DNA of 34,887 nt, from contig CAZEFK010000058.1 in the NCBI GenBank assembly GCA_964511405.1, forward strand, positions 1 through 34,887, in the 5' to 3' direction. Under the pieces are notes generated by a model. The model did not search any database, was not told the origin of the DNA, and was given only the letters and a program-made list of their open reading frames with translations. The position numbers and the translations under genes are program-made. Below are positions 23,213 through 30,458 of this stretch, in pieces. The DNA comes from CAZEFK01 sp964511405. GTDB taxonomy: Bacteria; Pseudomonadota; Alphaproteobacteria; Elsterales; Elsteraceae. Each line of letters opens with the position of its first letter. Within the stretch, counting starts at the first letter, position 1.

Positions 23213-23746
23213 ATGGCCGAGGCCAGCCCGATCGACGGTGACCCGACCTGCCTGGCCAGCAATGGCCATTTCAACGTCGTTCTGGACTGGTGGCGGCAAT
23301 GCCGCGCCGACTCGGGACGGCCGCCGACGCGGCGCGAGATCGATCCGATCGCGCTCAAATCGGTCCTGTCCTGCCTCGCCATCGTCGAGCTGCATGACGG
23401 CCCCGGCCGGCTGCGCCTCAGGCTGGTCGGCACCGCGATCAACGAGATGTACGAGATGGGGGAGCTCACCGGCCGCTTCACCGGCCGCTTCATCGACCAG
23501 CTGACGGCCGCTGACGAGCACACGGCGATGCTCGACACCGTGGCCGCGGTCGTGCGCCGCCAGGTGCCCGACTGTCGGACCCGCACGGTCACGCGCCCCA
23601 GCGACCAGTGTCTCGTCACCGGGGACCGGCTGCTGGTCCCGCTGACGCCGCTACCCGGCGAGCCCGCCATGCTCCTGGGGGTGGTCGGCCCCCTGACCGT
23701 CCGCAAGCCGCGGCCGACCGGCATGGCCCGGAGCGTGTTTCCGTAA
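23213..23746 (+). CDS. PAS-domain protein (PAS_5 type)
   Basis: A 177-aa protein consisting almost entirely of one PAS-like domain of the alphaproteobacterial PAS_5 type. Recognisable features are WWRQCRADSGRPPTRREIDP (25-44), then LAIVELHDGPGRLRLRLVGTAI (63-84) and GRFIDQL. There is no output domain, transmembrane segment or HTH. Such proteins are common single-domain orphans with unproven roles in sensing. The ATG at 23213 follows AGGAACTCC. The stop codon lies in the left arm of a large hairpin shared with the convergent 74-aa gene. It is divergent from the glycosyltransferase operon, but no functional link is visible. Confidence 0.85.
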   Translation: MAEASPIDGDPTCLASNGHFNVVLDWWRQCRADSGRPPTRREIDPIALKSVLSCLAIVELHDGPGRLRLRLVGTAINEMYEMGELTGRFTGRFIDQLTAADEHTAMLDTVAAVVRRQVPDCRTRTVTRPSDQCLVTGDRLLVPLTPLPGEPAMLLGVVGPLTVRKPRPTGMARSVFP

Positions 23747-23786
23747 GGGCAAGGGCCGTGGCGCCAGCCCTTGCGGAGACACGCTC
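23731..23786. terminator. 20-bp-stem bidirectional terminator-like hairpin
   Basis: Left arm GAGCGTGTTTCCGTAAGGGC (23731-23750) pairs with right arm GCCCTTGCGGAGACACGCTC (23767-23786) at 18 of 20 positions. The two mismatches become G-U pairs in the plus-strand RNA, giving an unbroken 20-bp stem with a 16-base loop. It takes in the PAS stop codon and ends one base before the stop of the convergent 74-aa gene. There is no long T-run. Confidence 0.7.
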
Positions 23787-24011
23787 CTAGCTTTTGACCT
23801 TGGTGATCGACTTGATCTGACGCGGCGCCACGCCCGACATCTCGGCAATGCGGGCATCCTGGGCCGCGATCACCCGGCGTGCGACATCGGCCTCCGCCGT
23901 GCCGTCCTCGAATTCGCTGCCGGCAACCCGCCGGTTCGAGCTGAGCGTGCCATCCTCGTAGATGACGTTGAACGTCATCGCTTCTTTCTTGGTCGGCTTC
24001 CTGCGGGCCAT
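23787..24011 (-). CDS. Small basic hypothetical protein (74 aa)
   Basis: A 74-aa protein I cannot assign. It begins with a Lys/Arg-rich tail (ARRKPTKKEA), followed by a short beta-like stretch FNVIYEDGTLSSNRRV (14-29), an acidic helix region, and a Lys-rich end (QIKSITKVKS). It resembles small conserved hypothetical proteins of alphaproteobacteria, from memory only. It is convincingly a gene: a perfect AGGAGG ribosome binding site (24020-24025) sits 8 bases before the ATG at 24011. It may be a nucleic-acid or protein-binding accessory factor, but nothing in the sequence proves this. It lies downstream of the aldo/keto reductase on the same strand, separated by a hairpin. Confidence 0.75.
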   Translation of the reverse strand: MARRKPTKKEAMTFNVIYEDGTLSSNRRVAGSEFEDGTAEADVARRVIAAQDARIAEMSGVAPRQIKSITKVKS

Positions 24012-24029
24012 GAACGCTGCCTCCTGTGG

Positions 24030-24067
24030 GCGCGCACCGGTCGGGCCGACTCGGCCACCGGGCGCGC
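24030..24067. terminator. Imperfect GC hairpin between the aldo/keto reductase and the 74-aa gene
   Basis: GCGCGC (24030-24035), CCGGT (24037-24041) and GGCC (24044-24047) pair with GGCC, ACCGG and GCGCGC at 24053-24067, with small bulges. On the minus strand it follows the reductase stop and precedes the ribosome binding site of the 74-aa gene, so it could end the ilvD-reductase transcript or act as a leader structure. Confidence 0.4.
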
Positions 24068-24124
24068 TGGCGATGAACGGGAACGGATCGTCAGATGGGG
24101 ATCGCCGGCGCCGGCGCCAACGGC

Positions 24125-24898
24125 TCAGCGCAGCGCAGCGATCACCTCACGGTCCTGGGCATCAAGAGCGAAATCGAAGACCTCCAGGTTGCGCCGCAGG
24201 TTGGACTCACCCGAGGCCTTGGGGATCGCGGCAATGCCCGGCTGCTCGACCAGCCAGCGCAGCGCCACCTGTGCCGCCGTCTTGCCGTACTTGGCACCGA
24301 TGCCGGCCAGGACGCGGTCGCGCGCCAGGCCGCCCTGGCCCAAGGGTGAATAGGCCACCACCGCCACGCCCCGGGCCCGGGCATAGTCGAGCAGCGGACC
24401 CTGGTCCAGGCGGACATGATATTCGACCTGGTCGCAGGCGATCGGCGCGCCGTGACGCTCGATCGCCTCGCGCAGCAGCGGCGCCGGGAAGTTGCTGACG
24501 CCGATCGCGCGGGCGCGCCCGGCGGCGCGTTCGGCCGCCATCGCCGCCAGGGTCTCGGCCAGCGGCGTGTCGGCACTCGGCCAATGGATCAGCAGCAGAT
24601 CGACATAGTCGGTGCGCAGGCGCTTGAGCGACGCCGCCAGCGCCGGCCCGACCTCGCGCGCGCCCAGATGGTTGCGCCACAGCTTGGTGGTGACGAAGAT
24701 CTCGGACCGGGGAATCCCCGATGCCGCGATGGCGACGCCGGTCTCGGCCTCGTTGCCGTACATCTCGGCAGTGTCGATGTGGCGGTAGCCGAGCTCGAGC
24801 GCCTTGCCCACCGCGGTGGTGCAGGCACTGCCGCGCAGCTGCCAGGTGCCGAGCCCCAGGGCCGGCATCGACATCCCTTGGGCCTCGATCCTGTGCAT
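24125..24898 (-). CDS. Aldo/keto reductase
   Basis: A 257-aa NADPH-dependent aldo/keto reductase with a TIM barrel. The catalytic tetrad is complete: Asp42 and Tyr47 (HIDTAEMYGNE), Lys72 (VTTKLW) and His105 (LLLIHWP). GVSNF and IPKASGESNLRRNL for cofactor binding are also present. The start at 24898 follows GAGGAGA. It lies 60 bp downstream of the IlvD/Edd gene on the same strand and may be co-transcribed, reducing a sugar- or keto-acid-derived aldehyde; this is inference. The length is slightly short for the family, in the range of the 2,5-diketo-gluconate reductase-like group. Confidence 0.94.
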   Translation of the reverse strand: MHRIEAQGMSMPALGLGTWQLRGSACTTAVGKALELGYRHIDTAEMYGNEAETGVAIAASGIPRSEIFVTTKLWRNHLGAREVGPALAASLKRLRTDYVDLLLIHWPSADTPLAETLAAMAAERAAGRARAIGVSNFPAPLLREAIERHGAPIACDQVEYHVRLDQGPLLDYARARGVAVVAYSPLGQGGLARDRVLAGIGAKYGKTAAQVALRWLVEQPGIAAIPKASGESNLRRNLEVFDFALDAQDREVIAALR

Positions 24899-24958
24899 GG
24901 GCGCGGCGTCTCCTCGGCCGCGACGATGGCCGAGCGCGGCCGTGGCTTCAACTCCGAA

Positions 24959-26668
24959 CTAAGACCTGGGTTCCACCGCGCGCAGGAAGTCGAAGTCGCA
25001 GCCTTCGTCGGCCTGCAGAATGGTGTCGTGCAGCAGCCGGGCATAGCCACGCGCGGCCCAGGCCGGCCGGGCGGGCACCGACAGCGCCGCGCGGCGGCGC
25101 GCCAGCACTGCGTCGTCGACCAGCAGGTCGAGCCGGCGGGCCGCGACATCCAGGCGGATGCGGTCGCCGGTCTCGACCAGCGCCAGCGGGCCGCCCACCG
25201 CCGACTCGGGCGCGATGTGCAGGACGATGGTGCCGAAGGCCGTGCCGCTCATGCGGGCGTCCGACAGCCGCACCATGTCCTTGACGCCCTGGCGCGCCAG
25301 CTTGCGCGGGATCGGCAGATAGCCGGCCTCGGGCATGCCGGGCGCGCCCTTGGGCCCGGCGTTGCGCAGCACCAGCACGTCGTCGGCGGCGACGTCGAGG
25401 TCGGGGTCATCGATGCGCCGGGCCATGTCCTCGACCGACTCGAAGACCACCGCCCGGCCGGTGTGCGCCAGCAGGGCCGGGGTTGCGGCCGACTGCTTGA
25501 TCACCGCGCCGCGGGGTGCGAGGTTGCCGCGCAGCACGGCCATCGCGCCCTCGGCCTTGATCGGCCGGTCGCGGCCGCGGATCACGTCCTGGCCGGGCAC
25601 CGCCTCGGCCGCCGCCACCACGTCGGCCAGAGTGCCGCCGGCCACGGTCGCGGCATCGAGGTCGATCAGGTCGCCCAGCGCCCGCAGCAGCGCCGGCACG
25701 CCGCCGGCATGGTGGAAATGCTCCATGTAGTGCTGGCCCGAGGGCTTGAGGTCGACCAGCACCGGCACGGTGCGGCCGAGCGCGTCGAACGCGTCGAGGT
25801 CCACCGCCTGGGGCACGCGGTTGGCGATCGCGGTCAGGTGGATCAGGCCGTTGGTCGAGCCGCCGATCGCCTGCAGCACCACCAGGGCGTTGCGGATCGC
25901 CGCCGGGGTCAGAAGGGCACTGGGCGTGGGGCCGCCGGCGCGGGCCAACGCGACGGCCCGGCGGCCGCTGGCCTCGGCCAGGCGCACGCGCTCGGCATGG
26001 ACCGCGGGACAGGTGCCGCTCATGGGCAGGGCCAGGCCCAGCGCTTCCATCAGGCAAGCCATGGTGCTGGCGGTGCCCATGACCATGCAGGTGCCGACCG
26101 ACGGCGCCAGGCGGCCATTGACGGTGTCGATCTCGGCCGCGTCGATGGTGCCGGCGCGGTAGGCCGCCCACAGCCGGCGGCAATCGGTGCAGGCGCCCAG
26201 CGCCTCGCCCTTGTGGTGTCCGACCACCATCGGGCCGACCGGCAGCACCACCGTCGGCAGGTCGGCGCTGGCCGCGGCCATCACCTGCGCCGGCAGGGTC
26301 TTGTCGCAGCCGCCGATGACCAGGACCGCGTCCATCGGCTGGGCCCGGATCATCTCCTCGGTGTCCATGGCCATCAGGTTGCGCAGGTACATCGAAGTCG
26401 GGTGGGCGAAGCTCTCGTGGATGCTGATGGTCGGGAACGCCATCGGCAGACCGCCGGCCAGCATGATCCCGCGCTTGGCCGCCTCGATCAGCGCCGGGGC
26501 GTTGCCGTGGCAGGGGTTGTAGTCGCTGGCGGTATCGGTGATGCCGACGATCGGCCGGTCCAGCGCATCGTCGGAATAGCCCATGGCCTTGATGAAGGCC
26601 TTGCGCAGGAACAACGAGAAGTCGGGATCGCCATAGCTGGTCAGTCCCTTGCGCATGCCGCTGGCCAT
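24959..26668 (-). CDS. IlvD/Edd-family dehydratase (probable sugar-acid dehydratase)
   Basis: A 569-aa Fe-S dehydratase. The three cluster cysteines are Cys53 (YNPCHGN), Cys121 (GGCDKT) and Cys194 (VGTCMVMGTAST); Lys123 is the usual modified metal ligand. KPSGQHYMEHFHHAGG (about residue 310) and DARMSGTAFGT near the C-terminus are typical of the pentonate/hexonate dehydratase branch rather than true dihydroxy-acid dehydratase IlvD. It removes water from a sugar acid to give a 2-keto-3-deoxy acid. A DapA-like aldolase/dehydratase gene is divergent and an aldo/keto reductase is downstream, consistent with arabonate- or xylonate-type catabolism. The start at 26668 follows AAGGG. The exact sugar acid cannot be read from sequence. 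Confidence 0.9.
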   Translation of the reverse strand: MASGMRKGLTSYGDPDFSLFLRKAFIKAMGYSDDALDRPIVGITDTASDYNPCHGNAPALIEAAKRGIMLAGGLPMAFPTISIHESFAHPTSMYLRNLMAMDTEEMIRAQPMDAVLVIGGCDKTLPAQVMAAASADLPTVVLPVGPMVVGHHKGEALGACTDCRRLWAAYRAGTIDAAEIDTVNGRLAPSVGTCMVMGTASTMACLMEALGLALPMSGTCPAVHAERVRLAEASGRRAVALARAGGPTPSALLTPAAIRNALVVLQAIGGSTNGLIHLTAIANRVPQAVDLDAFDALGRTVPVLVDLKPSGQHYMEHFHHAGGVPALLRALGDLIDLDAATVAGGTLADVVAAAEAVPGQDVIRGRDRPIKAEGAMAVLRGNLAPRGAVIKQSAATPALLAHTGRAVVFESVEDMARRIDDPDLDVAADDVLVLRNAGPKGAPGMPEAGYLPIPRKLARQGVKDMVRLSDARMSGTAFGTIVLHIAPESAVGGPLALVETGDRIRLDVAARRLDLLVDDAVLARRRAALSVPARPAWAARGYARLLHDTILQADEGCDFDFLRAVEPRS

Positions 26669-26689
26669 GGCGCTGCCCTTCGATGGGTT

Positions 26690-26712
26690 GGCTGGATCGC
26701 GACGATCCAGCC
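26690..26712. promoter_or_regulatory. Perfect 10-bp-arm palindrome between the dehydratase and DapA-like genes
   Basis: Arms GGCTGGATCG (26690-26699) and CGATCCAGCC (26703-26712) with a 3-base centre, 21 bp upstream of the dehydratase start in the 113-bp divergent gap. The symmetry and position suit an operator for a repressor controlling both genes; a leader hairpin is the alternative. No regulator gene is adjacent. Confidence 0.6.
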
Positions 26713-26781
26713 GGCCACGCCGCGGATTGTCAATGAGCCGGCATCACGGGATCATGCTCGCGCATCGAGGGGACGACCGAC

Positions 26782-27708
26782 ATGAGCATCCAGAACGCCG
26801 AAGGGGTCTATGCGATCGCCGCGACTCCGTTCCATCCCGACGGCCGCGTCGACACGCGCTCGCTGGACCGGCTGACCGACTTCTATCTGGGCTGCGGCGC
26901 GACCGGCCTGACCATCCTGGGCATCATGGGCGAGGCGCCCAAGCTGGATATGGACGAGTCGCTGGCCATCACCGCCCAGGTCGTGCAGCGCGCGGGCACG
27001 GTGCCGGTGGTGGTCGGAGTCTCGGCGCCGGGGTTCGCCGCCATGCGCAGCCTGGCCCGAGGCGCCATGGATCGCGGGGCCGCGGCGGTCATGATCGCGC
27101 CGCCGTCGACCCTGCGCACCGATGACCAGATCACGGGCTACTACCGTCAGGCGGCCACGGCGATCGGCGCCGACGTGCCGTTCGTGATCCAGGACTATCC
27201 GCTGACCTTGAGCGTGATCATGACGCCCAAGGTCTTGCGCCAGATCATCCAGGACAATCCCTCCTGCGTCATGCTGAAGCACGAGGACTGGCCGGGCCTC
27301 GAGAAGATCTCGGCGTTGCGCGGCTTCGAGGCGGATGGCTCGCTGCGCCGGGTGCCGATCCTGTGCGGCAATGGCGGGCTGTTCCTGGATTTCGAAATGG
27401 AGCGCGGCGCGGACGGCGCCATGACCGGCTATGCCTTTCCCGACATGCTGGTCGACGTGGTCAAGCTGGCCAAGGCCGGCGACCGCGAGGCCGCCCACGA
27501 CCTGTTCGACGCCCATCTGCCGCTGATCCGCTACGAGCAGCAGCAGGGGGTCGGGCTCGCCGTGCGCAAATACGTGCTGCAGAAGCGCGGCGCCATCGCC
27601 TCGGACGCCCAGCGCCAGCCGGCCTCCAGCCTGACCGCCGCGGCCCGGGCCGAGGTCGACTATCTGCTGGCCCGGCTCGCCCGCCACGACACCCGGGCGC
27701 GGCTCTGA
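26782..27708 (+). CDS. Dihydrodipicolinate synthase-family aldolase/dehydratase (KDG/KDA-type)
   Basis: A 308-aa member of the DapA/N-acetylneuraminate lyase class I aldolase family. The Schiff-base lysine is Lys166 (CVMLKHEDWPG) and the conserved tyrosine is Tyr139 (IQDYP). GIMGEAPKLDMDE (48-60) replaces the usual GTTGE motif. It resembles 2-keto-3-deoxy-acid dehydratases or aldolases of sugar-acid pathways more than lysine-biosynthetic DapA. The divergent IlvD/Edd dehydratase would supply its substrate. The start follows GAGGGGAC. It converges with the DUF6875-like gene. Confidence 0.88.
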   Translation: MSIQNAEGVYAIAATPFHPDGRVDTRSLDRLTDFYLGCGATGLTILGIMGEAPKLDMDESLAITAQVVQRAGTVPVVVGVSAPGFAAMRSLARGAMDRGAAAVMIAPPSTLRTDDQITGYYRQAATAIGADVPFVIQDYPLTLSVIMTPKVLRQIIQDNPSCVMLKHEDWPGLEKISALRGFEADGSLRRVPILCGNGGLFLDFEMERGADGAMTGYAFPDMLVDVVKLAKAGDREAAHDLFDAHLPLIRYEQQQGVGLAVRKYVLQKRGAIASDAQRQPASSLTAAARAEVDYLLARLARHDTRARL

Positions 27709-27743
27709 CGGACGGGCGGCCGGCGCCCGCTGGATACCGTCAG
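27705..27743. terminator. Two-part hairpin over the convergent stops
   Basis: Outer arms CTGACGG (27705-27711) and CCGTCAG (27737-27743) contain the two TGA stops. An inner stem CGGGCG (27713-27718) with CGCCCG (27724-27729) sits inside with a 5-base loop. It has no T-run; a bidirectional terminator is inferred. Confidence 0.45.
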
Positions 27744-28438
27744 GCGGCCTGCCGATAGTCCTCGACCATCGCCAGCAGTTCGTCAGCCCGCACGGCGTCC
27801 AGGCGGATCGTGGCGCCACGGGCGACCACCGCCCGGATCTCCTGGCAGCCGGCATGGCCGAAGTGCGCCAGGTAGGCGCGGATCCAGCGGTCGCTGTCCA
27901 GGATGAAGGGCACGTCCTGCACGACCAGGCTGCGGATGCCAAGGGCCGGGACCGGGCTCCGCAGCGGCCGGTACTGAGGGCTGTACAGCCCCGGCGTGTC
28001 GTTCAACGGATGGAACTCGCCGATCAGCAGGCCGTCCATCACGAACTCGTGGCGCAGGCGCGCCTGCATCATGTCGATGACCCGGTGGGCGTCGTCGGCC
28101 GCCACCGTCGGGAACACCGCCAGGATCACCGCGAAGCGGCCGGCATCCTGCCGCGCCGATGCCAGTTCCGCGAACGCCGTCTTGAGCGCCAGCATGCGGC
28201 GCTCGACATCGGCGGGCTCGGCCCGGCCGCGGTGGGCGGTCACGTATATCAGGTTGCGTTGCAGGCTGCCGGCGACGAACGGGCAGACCGGACGGCGATG
28301 GCCGGCATCGGGATGCGCGCGGGCCGTGGACTCCGTGTAGCCGAGCATGCCGCGGATTGCGGCAAGCTCGCTCGCGGTGAAGACCTCTCGCCCCATCGTT
28401 CGCATCTCGCCGATACTGACGAGTGGCGGTTGTGCCAT
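27740..28438 (-). CDS. DUF6875-like protein of unknown function
   Basis: A 232-aa soluble protein. Features are VCPFVAGSLQRNLIYVTAHRG (51-71), FHPLNDTPGLYSPQYRPLRSP (145-165) and VPALGIRSLVVQDVPFIL (166-183). I recall this run from the DUF6875 family, where it can stand alone or be joined to other modules. No catalytic residues can be named; Cys52, His69, His146 and Asp149 are conserved-looking polar residues. The ATG at 28438 follows GAGGACGG. An 8-bp inverted repeat lies just upstream. Neighbours on either side appear unrelated. Confidence 0.75.
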   Translation of the reverse strand: MAQPPLVSIGEMRTMGREVFTASELAAIRGMLGYTESTARAHPDAGHRRPVCPFVAGSLQRNLIYVTAHRGRAEPADVERRMLALKTAFAELASARQDAGRFAVILAVFPTVAADDAHRVIDMMQARLRHEFVMDGLLIGEFHPLNDTPGLYSPQYRPLRSPVPALGIRSLVVQDVPFILDSDRWIRAYLAHFGHAGCQEIRAVVARGATIRLDAVRADELLAMVEDYRQAA

Positions 28439-28447
28439 GTCCGTCCT

Positions 28448-28476
28448 CGTGCGCTGGTCGGTAGACTAAGCGCACG
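28448..28476. promoter_or_regulatory. Inverted repeat upstream of the DUF6875-like gene
   Basis: Arms CGTGCGCT (28448-28455) and AGCGCACG (28469-28476) with a 13-base AT-richer spacer, 10 bp before the start codon. It overlaps the expected promoter or leader and may be an operator. Confidence 0.4.
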
Positions 28477-28533
28477 GTCGGCTTGCGAAAGGGTTAAAAC
28501 ACCGCGATGCAAAACCCGCGACTGCCGAGGCCG

Positions 28534-30105
28534 TCACGGCGCCGGCGAGAAGCTCTGCGCGAAGGTCCGCTCGTCGCCGCGGGGCACGGCGCGGATGCCC
28601 TTGCGCATGGCCCAGGTCGACGACTGGAAGTGGATCGGCACGATGGCGACGTCGTCCAGCGCGATGTCGGCAGCCTGGCGCAGCAGGTCGGCGCGCTTGG
28701 CGTCGTCGAGGGTGCCGAGCGCCTGCCGGGTCAGGTCGTCGACCTTGGGGTTGCAGTAGGAGCTCCAGTTGACCGTGCCCCAGCCGGCGGCGCGGTCCTC
28801 GCACACGATCAGCGCGCGCAGGATATTGCTGGCCTCGCCGCTCTGGTTGCCCCAGCCGATCATGCCGAACCAGAACTCGCGCTTGGCGCCGCGGCCGGCA
28901 TAGACCGCCATGGGCATCAGGTCGACCTTGGCCGCGATGCCGATGCGCTGCAGCATCTGCGCCATCGCCGGCACGATCTTGTCGTCGTTGATGAAGCGGT
29001 TGTTGGGGCCGTGCAAAGTCAGGGCGAAGCCGTCGGGATAGCCGGCCTCGACCAGGAGCGCCTTGGCCCGGGCCAGATCGAACACGGGCCGCCGTGCCGG
29101 GTCCGAGCCCGGCAGCGGCACCGGCACCAGGTTGTTGGCCGGGTCGGATAGGCCGTCCATGATCCGGTCGCGGATCGCCTGGCGGTTGATCGCCAGGTTG
29201 ATCGCCTGGCGCACGCGCAGATCGGCCAGGGGATTCTTGGGCAGCGGGGAACCGTCCTTGGCGGTCGCGTCGCCATTGGTCGTCCGGCCGCCGTCGACAT
29301 AGAAATAGATCAGCCGGAAGGACGGCCGCGCCGCCAGGACCAGGTTGGGGTTCTGGCGCACGCGCGGCAGATCGGGCGTGGGCACGTTCTCCAGCGCGTC
29401 GATGTCGCCGGCCAGCAGCGCGGCGATGCGGGCCGTGCCGTCGGGAATGAAGCGCAGCGTCACCGTGTCCCAGGGCTGCGGCCGGCCCCAATAGCCGTCG
29501 AAGCGGGCGAGTTCGACCCGGTCGTCGCGCAGGTAGCGGACCAGCTTGTAGGGTCCGGTGCCGATCACCCCCTTGCCGGTCCCGACATCCTCGGTGGGCA
29601 CGCCTTCGCTGGCATGCTTGCTCATGATGTAGATGAAGGACAGGTCGTTCAGCAGCAGCGGATAGGGCGTCTTGGTCCGGATCCGCACGGTCAGCGGGTC
29701 GACCGCCTCGGTCGCCGCGATGGCGTTGGTGTAGATGGTGAAGGGCGCCGGGCTGTTGGTCAGGGTCGCTGGGCGGGCCAGCGAATAGACCACGTCGGCG
29801 GCGGTAAAGTCGCCGCCATCCTGGAACTTGACGCCCGGCCGCAGCTTGAATTCCCAGGTCGTGGGGTCGACCAGGCGCCAGGATTCCGCCAGGGTCGGCT
29901 GCAGCTTGCCGTCGGCATCCATGGTCACCAGCGTCTCGAAGATGTGCTGCGAGACGTTGAGGTTGGGCACCAGGTTGTGCCAGTGCGGGTCGAGGCTGGT
30001 CGGCGGCGAGCTGAAGGCCAGACGGAGCTCGGCTGCCCGGGCGGGCATGGCGGCAACCAGGGCGGCCAGGCCGAGGCCCAGCAGGATGCTCAAAACTCGC
30101 GGCAC
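28534..30105 (-). CDS. ABC transporter solute-binding protein, family 5 (peptide/nickel/opine type)
   Basis: A 523-aa periplasmic binding protein. Residues 1-24 are a signal peptide ending PARAA. The mature protein shows the SBP_bac_5 pattern: HIFETLVTMDADGKLQPTLA, ESWRLVDPTTWEFKLRPGVKF, FTAADVVYSLAR, GTGPYKLVRYLRDD and LRVRQAINLAINRQAI. It binds an oligopeptide or similar solute for import. The start is GTG at 30105 after GGAGGAG. No permease or ATPase gene is adjacent, so it is an orphan component. It is divergent from the cupin/CitE/PLP operon, raising the possibility that it delivers that pathway's substrate. Confidence 0.93.
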   Translation of the reverse strand: MPRVLSILLGLGLAALVAAMPARAAELRLAFSSPPTSLDPHWHNLVPNLNVSQHIFETLVTMDADGKLQPTLAESWRLVDPTTWEFKLRPGVKFQDGGDFTAADVVYSLARPATLTNSPAPFTIYTNAIAATEAVDPLTVRIRTKTPYPLLLNDLSFIYIMSKHASEGVPTEDVGTGKGVIGTGPYKLVRYLRDDRVELARFDGYWGRPQPWDTVTLRFIPDGTARIAALLAGDIDALENVPTPDLPRVRQNPNLVLAARPSFRLIYFYVDGGRTTNGDATAKDGSPLPKNPLADLRVRQAINLAINRQAIRDRIMDGLSDPANNLVPVPLPGSDPARRPVFDLARAKALLVEAGYPDGFALTLHGPNNRFINDDKIVPAMAQMLQRIGIAAKVDLMPMAVYAGRGAKREFWFGMIGWGNQSGEASNILRALIVCEDRAAGWGTVNWSSYCNPKVDDLTRQALGTLDDAKRADLLRQAADIALDDVAIVPIHFQSSTWAMRKGIRAVPRGDERTFAQSFSPAP

Positions 30106-30167
30106 GGGTGGCTCCTCCGGCGACAGGCCTTTACACTGATGCTGCGTCGTCGCGGCAGGGGGCCACT

Positions 30168-30458
30168 ATGAGCCAAGCGGAACCCGTCCTCCATATCGAT
30201 ACCGAGCATGTGCGGGTGACCGAATGGCGCTTCCCGCCGGGTGCGGCGACCGGCCATCATCGCCACGGCTACGACTATGTCGTCGTGCCCTTGACCCATG
30301 GCACGCTGCGCATCGTCGGCGCCACCGGCGAGACCATGGCGGCCCTGACCCCGGGTGCGGCCTATGCCCGCAAGGCCGGGGTCGAGCACGACGTCATCAA
30401 TGCCGGCCAGGAGCCGCTGGCCTTCGTCGAGATCGAGCTGAAGGACCATGCCGGCTGA
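30168..30458 (+). CDS. Small cupin-domain protein
   Basis: A 96-aa single cupin barrel. Metal-binding residues are visible in HHRHGYDYVVVPL (30-42) and PGAAYARKAGVEHDVIN (62-78). The start at 30168 follows AGGGGG; an upstream in-frame ATG at 30108 would add 20 unlikely residues. It overlaps the following CitE-like gene by 11 bp. Small cupins of this kind bind a ligand or act as isomerases. Its position at the head of this operon suggests it handles the pathway's substrate, but its activity is unknown. Confidence 0.88.
   Translation: MSQAEPVLHIDTEHVRVTEWRFPPGAATGHHRHGYDYVVVPLTHGTLRIVGATGETMAALTPGAAYARKAGVEHDVINAGQEPLAFVEIELKDHAG

Noticed and set aside
24416..26785. A 789-codon open frame on the plus strand, the longest in the window.
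   Set aside because: It runs antisense to the dehydratase and aldo/keto reductase genes, is Arg/Gly/His/Gln-rich with no domain, and is explained by high-GC codon use that removes stops on the opposite strand.
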